Shown: positions 15,162-22,653 of the stretch, piece after piece
How the letters are laid out: each line of letters starts with the position of its first letter
Numbering within the stretch: the first letter of the stretch is position 1
DNA from: Sideroxydans lithotrophicus
GTDB lineage: Bacteria; Pseudomonadota; Gammaproteobacteria; Burkholderiales; Sulfuriferulaceae
NCBI GenBank assembly: GCA_022736605.1
Contig: DZDB01000014.1
Span: forward strand, 1-23,707
Length of the DNA: 23,707 bases
Direction: 5' to 3'
Notes under the pieces: model-generated
Told to the model about the DNA's origin: nothing
The model's database searches: none
What the model saw: the letters and a program-made list of their open reading frames with translations, nothing else
Translations under genes and position numbers: made by a program

Positions 15162-16211
15162 ATGTCTGAAACTGTTTTGGTTGTGGGCGCAGGCCCAACT
15201 GGTCTGTCCGCTGCCGCTGGCGTGGCGTCGATTGGTAAGAAGGTAATTTTGGTGGAGAAGGAATCCGTCTTGGGCGGCGCGCCAATTCTGTCCGGGTACG
15301 CAAAGTTGGTACCATCCGGTGAGTGGGCTAAAGACGCGATTGGCCGTATGGTCAAGCGTGTTGAAGACAATGCAAATGTCACCATCCATAAATCCACCAA
15401 AGTGGTTAAGGTGGAGGGCGAGGCGGGTAACTTTACAGTCACTATGTCGAATGGTCAGACAGCGAACGTTGGCAGCATTATTCTGGGCACTGGCTTTACG
15501 CATTTTGACTCCATTAATAAGCCTGAATGGGGTTTCGGTACCTACGAAGACGTATTGACCACCACGCAGATGGAGCAGATGGTATCGAATGGTAAAATCG
15601 CTTGCCCATCCGATGGTCGCGTGCCGGAGCGTGTTGCTATTCTGCTGTGTGTAGGTTCGCGTGATCGCCAAATCGGTCGCGAGTGGTGCTCCAAGATTTG
15701 CTGTACCGTGTCTACAAATCTTGCGATGGAAATCAAGGAAATTTCCCCACAGACCGATGTATTCATTTACTACATGGATATCCGCACATTTGGTTTGTAT
15801 GAAGACAAGTTCTACTGGAAGTCGCAAGAAGAATATAAGACCAAGTTTGTCAAAGCGCGTATTGCAGAAGTAACCAAGAGTGCAGATGGACGACTGTTGG
15901 TTAAAGGCGAAGATACGCTGGTTAAGCGCCCCATTGTTATCCCCATGGACATTGTTGTGCATGCCATCGGCATGGATCCTAATGAAGAAAACCCGGAACT
16001 CTCCAAGGTGTTTGGGATTGGTCTGGAAAAGCACGGCTTCGTTGATAAAGGTGAGCAATATACCAGCACCTTCAGCAGCACGCGTCGTGGTATTTACGTA
16101 GGCGGCGCTGCGCTTGGACCGGAAGACATCGACACCAGCATTTCTCATGGCTTGGCCATGGCAATGCGGGCTGTTGGTGACATGAATGCTCTGGTTCAAA
16201 AAGCAGCCTGA
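15162..16211 (+). CDS. shdrA: sulfur-oxidising Hdr-like flavoprotein sHdrA
   Basis: A 349-residue FAD protein, much shorter than methanogen HdrA because it lacks the ferredoxin insertions. The Rossmann motif VVGAGPTGLSAA is at residues 7-18. CVGSRDRQIG and WCSKICC (about 163-182) give the cysteines of the characteristic HdrA [4Fe-4S] site, and GIYVGGAALGPEDIDTSIS near the end is the second FAD-binding block. It is the electron-distributing subunit of the sHdr complex. It begins 1 base after hdrB1 and its last 26 bases overlap the next gene. A 381-codon open frame on the other strand here is a shadow. Confidence 0.94.
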   Translation: MSETVLVVGAGPTGLSAAAGVASIGKKVILVEKESVLGGAPILSGYAKLVPSGEWAKDAIGRMVKRVEDNANVTIHKSTKVVKVEGEAGNFTVTMSNGQTANVGSIILGTGFTHFDSINKPEWGFGTYEDVLTTTQMEQMVSNGKIACPSDGRVPERVAILLCVGSRDRQIGREWCSKICCTVSTNLAMEIKEISPQTDVFIYYMDIRTFGLYEDKFYWKSQEEYKTKFVKARIAEVTKSADGRLLVKGEDTLVKRPIVIPMDIVVHAIGMDPNEENPELSKVFGIGLEKHGFVDKGEQYTSTFSSTRRGIYVGGAALGPEDIDTSISHGLAMAMRAVGDMNALVQKAA

Positions 16212-17052
16212 TAGCGTTGCGGCGGGCGAGGGCGACACAATTGTGCCGACTGAGCTTCCGCTAGCGCTGGATTCCAGTCAGTTTAAGCAGTTTTATTCTC
16301 AGTTAACGCATGAGGCTGCTGAAGCCGGTGGGTTGGAATTGTATTTAGCCAGCCTGCAGGATAAAAGCGATTCGTTTTCAGCTTTGCTGGCGCCTGAGGC
16401 GTTGGAAAAGTTAAGTCTTGAGGGTGTTGCCGAGCTGCTCGAGATGGTTTTTTCAGCGAGACGCAGGATTTTTCCAGCGCTTGAATTATTGGGAATCGAA
16501 CGGCTTAGAATTGAAATTGCACAATTGCTGTATGGCAAAGCTGATTTAGCTGCACGTTTGGTTGCATTTTCTGAGTTGCTGGATGTGGATGAGCGGTTGG
16601 ACAAAGAGGCGCGTAAACAGGCTGCAAAGTCACGCCGGGCGATGTACGATTTTGGCGCGGAAATGTTGCACTTTAACAATCCTGTCAAATACCCGCTTAT
16701 GACACGTTGGGTGTGGGATCAGAATACCGTGAGTGGCGCGTTGCGCGAATTCATTCGTGGCAATGATCATTTGCCCGATGTGCCTTTCGGTAATAGTCCG
16801 GAAATGTTTGAGGGAGCGCGCGTTTGGCTTGCTACCCAAGTCAGCGAGCAAGGCCTGTATCGGGATGTGCCTTTTTGGGTAGATCTGGTAATGGCAAAAG
16901 CCTACTCGGAATACTTTCGGTCGATGGCAGAAGGCATGCTGAGTGCCGATTTTGGTCGTGGTACTACGCCCGCAGAGCAGTTGAAGAAATTTTTGGGCAT
17001 AGACCAGTTGCGTAAATCAGGGCAATCAAGAGTCAAGCGTTTGTCGCATTAA
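16186..17052 (+). CDS. conserved hypothetical of the sHdr cluster (Hyp / sHdrH)
   Basis: A 288-residue protein of unknown function in the place always held by the 'hyp' gene between hdrA and hdrC2. It is soluble, mostly helical and rich in acidic and leucine residues, with no cysteine, no signal peptide and no known cofactor motif. Two stretches look conserved in nature: YDFGAEMLHFNNPVKYPLMTR and MTRWVWDQNTVSGALREFIRG. The ATG lies 26 bases inside hdrA in another frame, so translation is coupled to hdrA. Absence of metal-binding residues argues for an assembly or structural role rather than electron transfer; that is inference. Confidence 0.85.
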   Translation: MLWFKKQPDSVAAGEGDTIVPTELPLALDSSQFKQFYSQLTHEAAEAGGLELYLASLQDKSDSFSALLAPEALEKLSLEGVAELLEMVFSARRRIFPALELLGIERLRIEIAQLLYGKADLAARLVAFSELLDVDERLDKEARKQAAKSRRAMYDFGAEMLHFNNPVKYPLMTRWVWDQNTVSGALREFIRGNDHLPDVPFGNSPEMFEGARVWLATQVSEQGLYRDVPFWVDLVMAKAYSEYFRSMAEGMLSADFGRGTTPAEQLKKFLGIDQLRKSGQSRVKRLSH

Positions 17053-17135
17053 ATACGTTAGGTTTATTCGCGGATTTGGATTGCAGGGTGCAGACGTGAG
17101 TCAAACCCTGCTAGAGGATTTAAGGAGAGATTTCG

Positions 17136-17906
17136 ATGGCGATTCATGAAAAAACACTCATTGATGCCGACCGTTTAATCAGTAGTGACAAGCTGGTGGT
17201 TGATGGCGTTGATGTGTCGGGTCACTGGAACACAATGATCCTGCCGCGCACCCTAAAAGATTATGATGATGATTTTGAAACTAAAATCAAGACTTATGCG
17301 GGTGCAGAAAATGTGCATCGCTGCTGGCAATGCGGTTCATGTACCAACTCGTGCACAATGTATGCACAAAATACCGATTTCAATCCTCGTTACTGGATTT
17401 ACCTGACGCGCTTGGGTTTGAAGGACGAAATCCTTAAAGATAAAGAAATCATCTGGCAATGTGTTTCTTGCAATAAGTGCACGAACATTTGTCCTAAAGA
17501 CGTTCGCCCTGAAGGCGTAATGAAAGCACTGTCACACTGGATTGAAGAAGAAGGGTACGGTGGTAAATCCAATTCCACCATTTTTGACGAGGAGTTTACC
17601 CGTCAATGTCTGGAGCGTGGTCGTATCGAAGATTCTGAGGTCATGGGTAATTTTTACAAGAATACGAAGCAGGATATTGTGCAAATGGCACTGCATGGCT
17701 GGCTCGGTATTTTTGTTGCGCGTATGAACAAATGGAACGAATTGCGTCAAGGCAACGTGATCAAATTCCTGACACGCACGCCTATTTTCCATTCTCTGCA
17801 TATGGGGCTGGCAATGGTATTCAAACCCAAGACCAAATCCTGGGGTCGTACTGGTGAAGTGTTGCAGCAATACGTTAAAGAACAGAAGGAGTTGGCTCAT
17901 GGCTAA
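17136..17906 (+). CDS. shdrC2: sulfur-oxidising Hdr-like subunit sHdrC2
   Basis: A 256-residue HdrC-type protein with two [4Fe-4S] motifs: C63-x2-C66-x2-C69-x3-C73 (CWQCGSCTNSCT) and C109-x2-C112-x2-C115-x3-C119-P (CVSCNKCTNICP). The first motif ends in CT instead of the usual CP. The N-terminal 55 residues are acidic, the C-terminal region helical with some hydrophobic stretches (residues about 185-235) that do not reach a clear membrane helix. AAGGAGAG precedes the ATG. It overlaps hdrB2 by 8 bases. It pairs with sHdrB2 as the second electron-transfer arm of the complex. Confidence 0.93.
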   Translation: MAIHEKTLIDADRLISSDKLVVDGVDVSGHWNTMILPRTLKDYDDDFETKIKTYAGAENVHRCWQCGSCTNSCTMYAQNTDFNPRYWIYLTRLGLKDEILKDKEIIWQCVSCNKCTNICPKDVRPEGVMKALSHWIEEEGYGGKSNSTIFDEEFTRQCLERGRIEDSEVMGNFYKNTKQDIVQMALHGWLGIFVARMNKWNELRQGNVIKFLTRTPIFHSLHMGLAMVFKPKTKSWGRTGEVLQQYVKEQKELAHG

Positions 17907-18810
17907 GGTTGCCTATTATCCCGGTTGCGCACTGGAAGGTTCCGGCGGTCCGTATGACCGTTCTACGCGCGCGCTGGTGAAGAGTCTGGGTTTGGAAATG
18001 GAAACCCTGCAAGACTGGAACTGCTGTGGCGCGATGGAAGTAAAGAACGTTCATCCAATGTTGCAGACCTATATGTCGGCTCGCAATATGGCAATTGCCA
18101 GCGAGCAGATGGGATATGACACTGTGATGGCGCCATGCAATGGTTGCTACCATAATCTGAAAAAAGCCGAGTATGAGCTTGCGACGTCAGACGAATCGCT
18201 CAAAACTTTGCAAGGCTTGGCAAAAAAATCAGATGATCCTGTTTACAAAGGCGACGTGCGCACGGTTCACCTGCTTGAATGGCTGATGGAGGACCTGGGC
18301 ACCGAAGGTATTAAACAAAAAATCTCCAAGAGCCTGAACGGTATCAAGATTGCGAACTACTACGGTTGCATGTACACGCGTCCGCGTCAGATTTTCCCCG
18401 AGAAAGATCAGGGTGCCGGCTCGGAATCGAGTTACAAGCCACATTTCATGGATGATTTGCTCGGCGCAGCTGGCGCGGTGAATGTTGATTTCCCATTGAA
18501 AACAGCCTGCTGTGGCGGTGCGCATACGTTGTCGGATGCCGACACTTCTACCCAGCTGGTGCTGAATATTATCCAGGCAGCAGAAGATGCCGGTGCTGAA
18601 GTTATCGCGACTGAATGTCCAACCTGTCATTCCGGTCTGGAAATGCATCAGGTACGTGCTGAGACCGAGTTTGGTATCAAGACCAATGTAAAAATTCTGT
18701 ACTTTACGCAGCTTCTCGGCTTGGCGATGGGGTTGTCTGCACGCAAACTGGGTGTGCATGAGAATGTCAGTGATTCATTGGACTTTTTGCATGCCAAGGG
18801 CGTGGTTTAG
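17899..18810 (+). CDS. shdrB2: sulfur-oxidising Hdr-like subunit sHdrB2
   Basis: A 303-residue HdrB with two full CCG domains. Domain 1: C10, C42-C43 and C80-x2-C83 (YYPGCALEG, WNCCGAME, APCNGCYHN). Domain 2: YYGCMYTRP (about 157), ACCGGAHTLS (about 205) and TECPTCHSGLE (about 239-242). In HdrB such residues bind noncubane [4Fe-4S] clusters that split heterodisulfides; in the sulfur-oxidising complex this is the likely site for a disulfide or protein-bound sulfane substrate. I choose the ATG at 17899, which has AAGGAG upstream; the frame is open further 5' but that part is unlike the family. It ends the hdr operon, with a terminator 35 bases on. Confidence 0.95.
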   Translation: MAKVAYYPGCALEGSGGPYDRSTRALVKSLGLEMETLQDWNCCGAMEVKNVHPMLQTYMSARNMAIASEQMGYDTVMAPCNGCYHNLKKAEYELATSDESLKTLQGLAKKSDDPVYKGDVRTVHLLEWLMEDLGTEGIKQKISKSLNGIKIANYYGCMYTRPRQIFPEKDQGAGSESSYKPHFMDDLLGAAGAVNVDFPLKTACCGGAHTLSDADTSTQLVLNIIQAAEDAGAEVIATECPTCHSGLEMHQVRAETEFGIKTNVKILYFTQLLGLAMGLSARKLGVHENVSDSLDFLHAKGVV

Positions 18811-18845
18811 TCTTTTTGGCTATACTTGCAAATGCGTCAATCACG

Positions 18846-18879
18846 AAACCGGGCACCCAAACAGCGCCCGGTTTTTTTT
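18846..18879 (+). terminator. intrinsic terminator after hdrB2
   Basis: Stem AAACCGGGC (18846-18854) with GCCCGGTTT (18866-18874), an 11-base loop, and a run of eight T (18872-18879). Confidence 0.93.
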
Positions 18880-18910
18880 AGCCAAACTTTCACTGCCATA
18901 ACATAATCAT

Positions 18911-19357
18911 ATGGAATGCAACGGCTGCGAATTTCGTCCAGAGCTTTATTACGACAACCTTTACCAGATATGGGCGCGGCGCGAGGAAGACGGTACATTA
19001 ACGGTAGGAATGACGGATATATCTCAAACTGTCGCGGGTAAAATTCTTCACGTGCGCGTGCGTCGCCCTGGTACGCTACGCCCCGTCGGCAAGCCGGTCG
19101 CAACCATAGAAAGCGGGAAGTGGGCGGGGCCAGTACCCAATGTGTTTGATTGCGTTATCGAAGAAGCTAACCATAGCGTGCTTGAAGATCCCAATTTGCT
19201 GAACATCGAGCCGTATGAAGCCTGGATAGCCCGCGTGCGTCCGTCTGGTGCGGTGGAGGATGCGTTGGCCGTAATGATCACGGGCGATGCAGCTCAGGCT
19301 GGGTATTGCGAACGTACCCGACGTGAAGATATTCAGTGCGAGCGGGGTGCCCGGTAA
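18911..19357 (+). CDS. lbpA1: divergent GcvH-like lipoate-binding protein, LbpA1-like
   Basis: A 148-residue protein of the GcvH fold. WARREEDGTLTVGMTD and ATIESGK70-WAGPV align with the LbpA encoded at 19848 (WARREADGTLTIGMT; TVESGK-WVGPV), so K70 is the likely lipoylated lysine. After it, VPNVFDCVIEEANHS replaces the regular VKAPVTGEILATN, and the C-terminus is unlike the paralogue, with ends rich in cysteine and arginine. GCEFRPELYY matches GCNLPDDLFY, which supports the start, although no ribosome-binding box precedes the ATG and an in-frame stop lies just upstream. It overlaps the following DsrE gene by one base. A glycine-cleavage role is unlikely: no gcvT or gcvP is near, and the hdr genes are. 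Confidence 0.8.
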   Translation: MECNGCEFRPELYYDNLYQIWARREEDGTLTVGMTDISQTVAGKILHVRVRRPGTLRPVGKPVATIESGKWAGPVPNVFDCVIEEANHSVLEDPNLLNIEPYEAWIARVRPSGAVEDALAVMITGDAAQAGYCERTRREDIQCERGAR

Positions 19358-19752
19358 TGGCTGAACATCATTATCTGGATAATGAAGAGCAGTCTGTGGT
19401 CATTGTGATGACGAGTGGCCCGTCAACACCGCATCGATGTGCAACGCCGTTTTATATTGGCGCGATCCTTGCCTCTATGGATACGGAAGTGCATATATTT
19501 TTTACGATGGAAGGCGTGATGCTGGCCAAAAAAGGTGTTGCTGCTGGATTGTCGGCAATGGAGGGTGGCAAAACTATCCTCGAATTTATTCGCGATGCGA
19601 AGGCGGCTGGAGTAAAATTACACCTGTGTAAACCGGCCATGCCAGGTTATGACCTGGCGTCGAATGAGTTAATTGACGAAATTGATTCAGTCGACAACGC
19701 TGGAGCACTCGCTGATTTGATACTGAGTAGTGATAAGTCGATGTATTTTTGA
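19357..19752 (+). CDS. DsrE-family sulfur carrier, possibly DsrE3B
   Basis: A 131-residue DsrE/DsrF-like protein from the ATG at 19357, which shares one base with the stop of lbpA1 (TAATG). SVVIVMTSGPSTPHRC and FYIGAILASMDTEVHIFFTMEGV form the first half of the fold; LHLC91-KPAMPGYDL carries the conserved-position cysteine likely to bind sulfur, and C28 is a second one. It differs from DsrE3A (12330-12839) in length and lacks that protein's methionine-rich loop. The overlap with a lipoate-binding protein gene suggests that the two products are needed in equal amounts. DsrE3B is my best guess; a search of the three DsrE3 subgroups would settle it. Confidence 0.8.
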   Translation: MAEHHYLDNEEQSVVIVMTSGPSTPHRCATPFYIGAILASMDTEVHIFFTMEGVMLAKKGVAAGLSAMEGGKTILEFIRDAKAAGVKLHLCKPAMPGYDLASNELIDEIDSVDNAGALADLILSSDKSMYF

Positions 19753-19847
19753 CTGATCACAACTTGCTTTGAATTTGCCTTAATGGCAAACCGTTTGCAA
19801 CGCTGCAGACACCAATTTGATAGATTTCATTCTGAGGAGAAATGAGT

Positions 19848-20285
19848 ATGGCAACAGTACGCGGTTGTAATCTTCCTGACGATTTGTTCTACAACATCGA
19901 TAATAACGTTTGGGCACGTCGCGAAGCGGACGGCACCCTGACCATTGGCATGACTGCTTACGCATGTTCGCTGGCCGGTGAGATTGTGTCGTATACCCCG
20001 AAAAAAGTGGGCAAAGAAATCGAGCAGAACAAATCGGTTTGTACCGTTGAGTCTGGCAAATGGGTGGGGCCTGTCAAGGCGCCTGTTACCGGCGAGATTC
20101 TCGCGACCAACCCGGATGTGGCAGGTAAGCCTGGCACCATCAATGCTGATCCCTATGGTAGCGGTTGGCTGGTAAAAATGAAGCCTAGCAACTGGGATGC
20201 GGATTCCTCTGGTTTGGTCACTGGGGGCGCTGTGGCTGCCGGTTTCGAGACCAAAATGGGCGCTGACGGTTTCGGCGGCTGCTAA
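19848..20285 (+). CDS. lbpA2: lipoate-binding protein LbpA of the sHdr system
   Basis: A 145-residue GcvH-like protein. Two ATGs lie close together; the one at 19848 is 8 bases from the AGGAG at 19835-19839, whereas 19842 is only 2 bases away, so 19848 is the start. C7 (RGCNLPDD) and C40 (AYACSLAGE) are visible; lipoylated lysine is K71 in TVESGKWVGPVKAPVTGE. LbpA carries a lipoate that is required for sHdr-based sulfur oxidation and is distinct from the H protein of glycine cleavage. It has its own ribosome binding site and a terminator after it, so it may be produced at a higher level than its neighbours. It is the probable substrate of sLpl(AB) and LipS encoded next. Confidence 0.92.
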   Translation: MATVRGCNLPDDLFYNIDNNVWARREADGTLTIGMTAYACSLAGEIVSYTPKKVGKEIEQNKSVCTVESGKWVGPVKAPVTGEILATNPDVAGKPGTINADPYGSGWLVKMKPSNWDADSSGLVTGGAVAAGFETKMGADGFGGC

Positions 20286-20302
20286 TAGGTTGAGCGTGTG
20301 AC

Positions 20303-20335
20303 CAACAGGGGCGATGTATTCGCCCCTGTTGTTTT
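20303..20335 (+). terminator. terminator after lbpA
   Basis: A 12-bp perfect stem (CAACAGGGGCGA at 20303-20314, TCGCCCCTGTTG at 20320-20331), a 5-base loop TGTAT, then TTTTC and more T-rich sequence. The T-run is short, so some read-through into the lip genes is possible. Confidence 0.82.
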
Positions 20336-20379
20336 CTGTCTGTTTAAACCTTGCGTGAGCAGGGGTTCAGGTAAACACC

Positions 20380-21555
20380 ATGAGTGATTGGCTGGAAGTA
20401 GTAGAGCGTGTTGAGCCGCTGGAAGGCACTCAGCTTGACGCAAAGCTGGTATCTGAAATGCAGCATCGTTTTGCACAAACGCAAGGTGAAAAAGTTGGTC
20501 GGGTAAATTTTTATACGCCGACTTTCAAGGCGTTCGCCAGTTCGGAAATTAGCGGATGTGGCAAAAGTGCATGGCCAGCAGTATCGATTACCGGTGGCGA
20601 CTGCAAACTGCAATGCGATCACTGCAAAGCCAAAATACTTGAACCGATGATTGCAGCACGCAGCCCGGAAGATTTGTGGCGCGTGGTTAATGACCAGATC
20701 AACGGTGGCGCGCAAGGCATGCTGCTAACCGGCGGATCAAACCACCGTAACGAAGTTGAATACGACGATTATTATTCAACAATACGTCGAATCAAAGATA
20801 CCTATCCCGAATTCAAGATTGCCATGCACACCGCGCTGGTGGACATGGACATCGCGCGTCGTATGGAAGACTGCGGCATTGATGCGGCGATGATGGATGT
20901 GATTGGCTCGCAGGACACCATCACGCAGGTCTACCACTTGAAGCGCAGCGTGGATGACTTCGAAAAAACCCTCGAATACCTGGTTTCTACCAAACTGAAA
21001 GTTGTCCCGCACATCGTCCTCGGTTTGCATTACGGCCATTTGCTGGGCGAATGGAACGCGCTGGAAATCATCCAGCGTCACAAGCCGCAAGCGGTTGTGC
21101 TGGTCGTGGTGATGCCATTTTACGCTCCGGAAAACCGTCCCTTTGTGACACCAGATAGTGCCGAGGTGGGGCGCTTTTTCATGGATGCGCGCGTCGCCCT
21201 GCCGGATACGCCGCTGTTGTTGGGCTGTGCCCGTCCGCCTGGCCGGGTCAAGGTTGAAATTGACAGTTATGCGGTGATGGCTGGTTTGAATGGCGTCGCG
21301 CATCCGTCTGATGGCATGGTGGAGCTAGCCGTTCGCCTGGAGCGTGATGTGCGCGTGACGCCTGCGTGCTGCTCGATTGCCATTGGCGACGAAGTCATGG
21401 CGATTGAAACGGAAGACGCCGGCTTGGAGGTAGACATCCAGCGCGTCATTGAGCACGAGCGTACCAAGCGTCCCGCCTTTGCTGGCAGCGCCTTGTCAGG
21501 TATCAAAATTGTCACTGCTGGCCAGCCGGAAACGGCGGGCAGCTGTTGCGGTTAA
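20380..21555 (+). CDS. lipS1: radical SAM lipoyl synthase subunit (LipS type)
   Basis: A 391-residue radical SAM protein: C75-x3-C79-x2-C82 (GGDCKLQCDHCKAK) is the canonical cluster motif, and LLTGGSNHRNEV follows the usual beta-strand order. LipS1 and LipS2 together replace LipA, inserting the two sulfurs into octanoyl-LbpA. Extra cysteines that could hold an auxiliary cluster are C60 (SGCGKS), C283 (LGCARPPG), C330-C331 (PACCSIA) and C389-C390 at the very end. Databases often misname such proteins biotin synthase-like. Gene order (lbpA, LipS, ligase, LipT) is that of sHdr-linked lipoate operons. Assignment to LipS1 rather than LipS2 is uncertain; the partner would be beyond the window. AGGT lies 7 bases before the ATG. 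Confidence 0.75.
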   Translation: MSDWLEVVERVEPLEGTQLDAKLVSEMQHRFAQTQGEKVGRVNFYTPTFKAFASSEISGCGKSAWPAVSITGGDCKLQCDHCKAKILEPMIAARSPEDLWRVVNDQINGGAQGMLLTGGSNHRNEVEYDDYYSTIRRIKDTYPEFKIAMHTALVDMDIARRMEDCGIDAAMMDVIGSQDTITQVYHLKRSVDDFEKTLEYLVSTKLKVVPHIVLGLHYGHLLGEWNALEIIQRHKPQAVVLVVVMPFYAPENRPFVTPDSAEVGRFFMDARVALPDTPLLLGCARPPGRVKVEIDSYAVMAGLNGVAHPSDGMVELAVRLERDVRVTPACCSIAIGDEVMAIETEDAGLEVDIQRVIEHERTKRPAFAGSALSGIKIVTAGQPETAGSCCG

Positions 21556-21567
21556 GCGGGATTCAGC

Positions 21568-22653
21568 ATGACCACCTGGCGTGTAATCGACACTGGCCTG
21601 CGGTCTGCGGCGCAAAATATTGCGCTTAACCGCGCCTTGCTCGAAGCACGTCAACAAGATGCCAGCCCAAGCACTCTGCGCTTTCTGGCTTTTGAGCCTT
21701 GCGCGCTGCTAGGCTATCACCAAAGCGCAGAACAAGAGCTCAATCTGGACTATTGCCAGAAGCAGGGTATCTCCGTGCAGCGCAGAATCACTGGCGGCGG
21801 TGCGATTTATTTCGATGAAACCCAGTTAGGCTGGGAGCTGTATTTGCATAAGCGCGATTTGTGCAGCGCCGACATGTCCGCCATCTCGCGCCGTATCTGC
21901 GAAGCAGCTGCGCGCGGCATATCGAGTTTGGGTGTGGATGCGCAATTCCGCCCGCGCAATGACATCGAAGTTGCCGGACGCAAGATTTCGGGTACGGGTG
22001 GCGCATTTGATGGTGATGCGCTGATGTATCAGGGCACCTTGCTGATTCAGTTTGACGTGGAAAAAATGTTGCGGGTGCTGCGTATCCCGGCAGAAAAGCT
22101 ATCGGATAAAGCCATTGCCTCCGCCCGTGAGCGCGTCGCCAATCTGGCGGATTTGCTCGGTGAAGTGCCCTCTTTGGTACGCGTTAAGGCGGCACTCAGT
22201 AACGCTTTTGCCGAGGAATTCGGCGTCAGTTTTGCTGCGGGTGAGTTAACCGAGACGGAGCAGACGCTCTACGCGGACGCGCTGGCGGAGATCGATCATC
22301 CGGACTGGGTGAACCTGCATGAACGGCCTGCGGCTGACCGCCCCACGTATGAGGCTGCCCAAAAATTCCCCGGCGGGTTGCTGCGCGTCAGTGTCGCGTT
22401 TGATCGTGCCCAGTCGCGCATCAAACAGGTCTGGTTCTCAGGCGATCTGTTCCTCAGTCCGCGCCGCACCCTCGCTGACCTGGAGGCGGTGTTGCGTGAC
22501 AGCCTGGCGGCCAGCCTCGAGCAGACGGTAAGTGATTTTTTTGCCGCACGCGCGGTGGATATGCTGACGCTGACGCCTGCGGATTTTGTTACTGTCTTGC
22601 AGTTGGCAATTGTGCAAAGTGAGCCTGCTGAAACGCGGGTGACGGCGCCATGA
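21568..22653 (+). CDS. slpl(AB): lipoate-protein ligase sLpl(AB)
   Basis: A 361-residue ligase of the LplA/biotin-ligase fold. The motif RRITGGGAIYFDET (residues 72-85) is the activated-lipoate site; NDIEVAGRKISGTGG (131-145) carries the catalytic K139. The region after about residue 240 matches an LplB-like accessory domain, so both parts of the two-part archaeal type are fused. sLpl(AB) in this genomic setting attaches octanoate or lipoate to LbpA rather than to pyruvate dehydrogenase, as known for the family. It starts 12 bases after the radical SAM gene, with a weak ribosome binding site, and overlaps the next gene by four bases (ATGA). Confidence 0.88.
   Translation: MTTWRVIDTGLRSAAQNIALNRALLEARQQDASPSTLRFLAFEPCALLGYHQSAEQELNLDYCQKQGISVQRRITGGGAIYFDETQLGWELYLHKRDLCSADMSAISRRICEAAARGISSLGVDAQFRPRNDIEVAGRKISGTGGAFDGDALMYQGTLLIQFDVEKMLRVLRIPAEKLSDKAIASARERVANLADLLGEVPSLVRVKAALSNAFAEEFGVSFAAGELTETEQTLYADALAEIDHPDWVNLHERPAADRPTYEAAQKFPGGLLRVSVAFDRAQSRIKQVWFSGDLFLSPRRTLADLEAVLRDSLAASLEQTVSDFFAARAVDMLTLTPADFVTVLQLAIVQSEPAETRVTAP

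Noticed and set aside
15093..16238. Long open frame of 381 codons on the minus strand across hdrA
   Set aside because: It lies fully opposite a clear hdrA with FAD and cysteine motifs, has no recognisable domain and no ribosome binding site.
13086..18810. Methanogen-type heterodisulfide reductase
   Set aside because: The C1-B1-A-hyp-C2-B2 order, the short HdrA and the rhd-tusA-dsrE3A and lbpA neighbours mark the sulfur-oxidising type.
18911..20285. Glycine cleavage H proteins
   Set aside because: No gcvT or gcvP nearby; the motif ESGKWVGPV and the context are those of LbpA.
20380..21555. Biotin synthase
   Set aside because: It shares only the radical SAM core; no bio genes are near, and lbpA, a lipoate ligase and lipT flank it.
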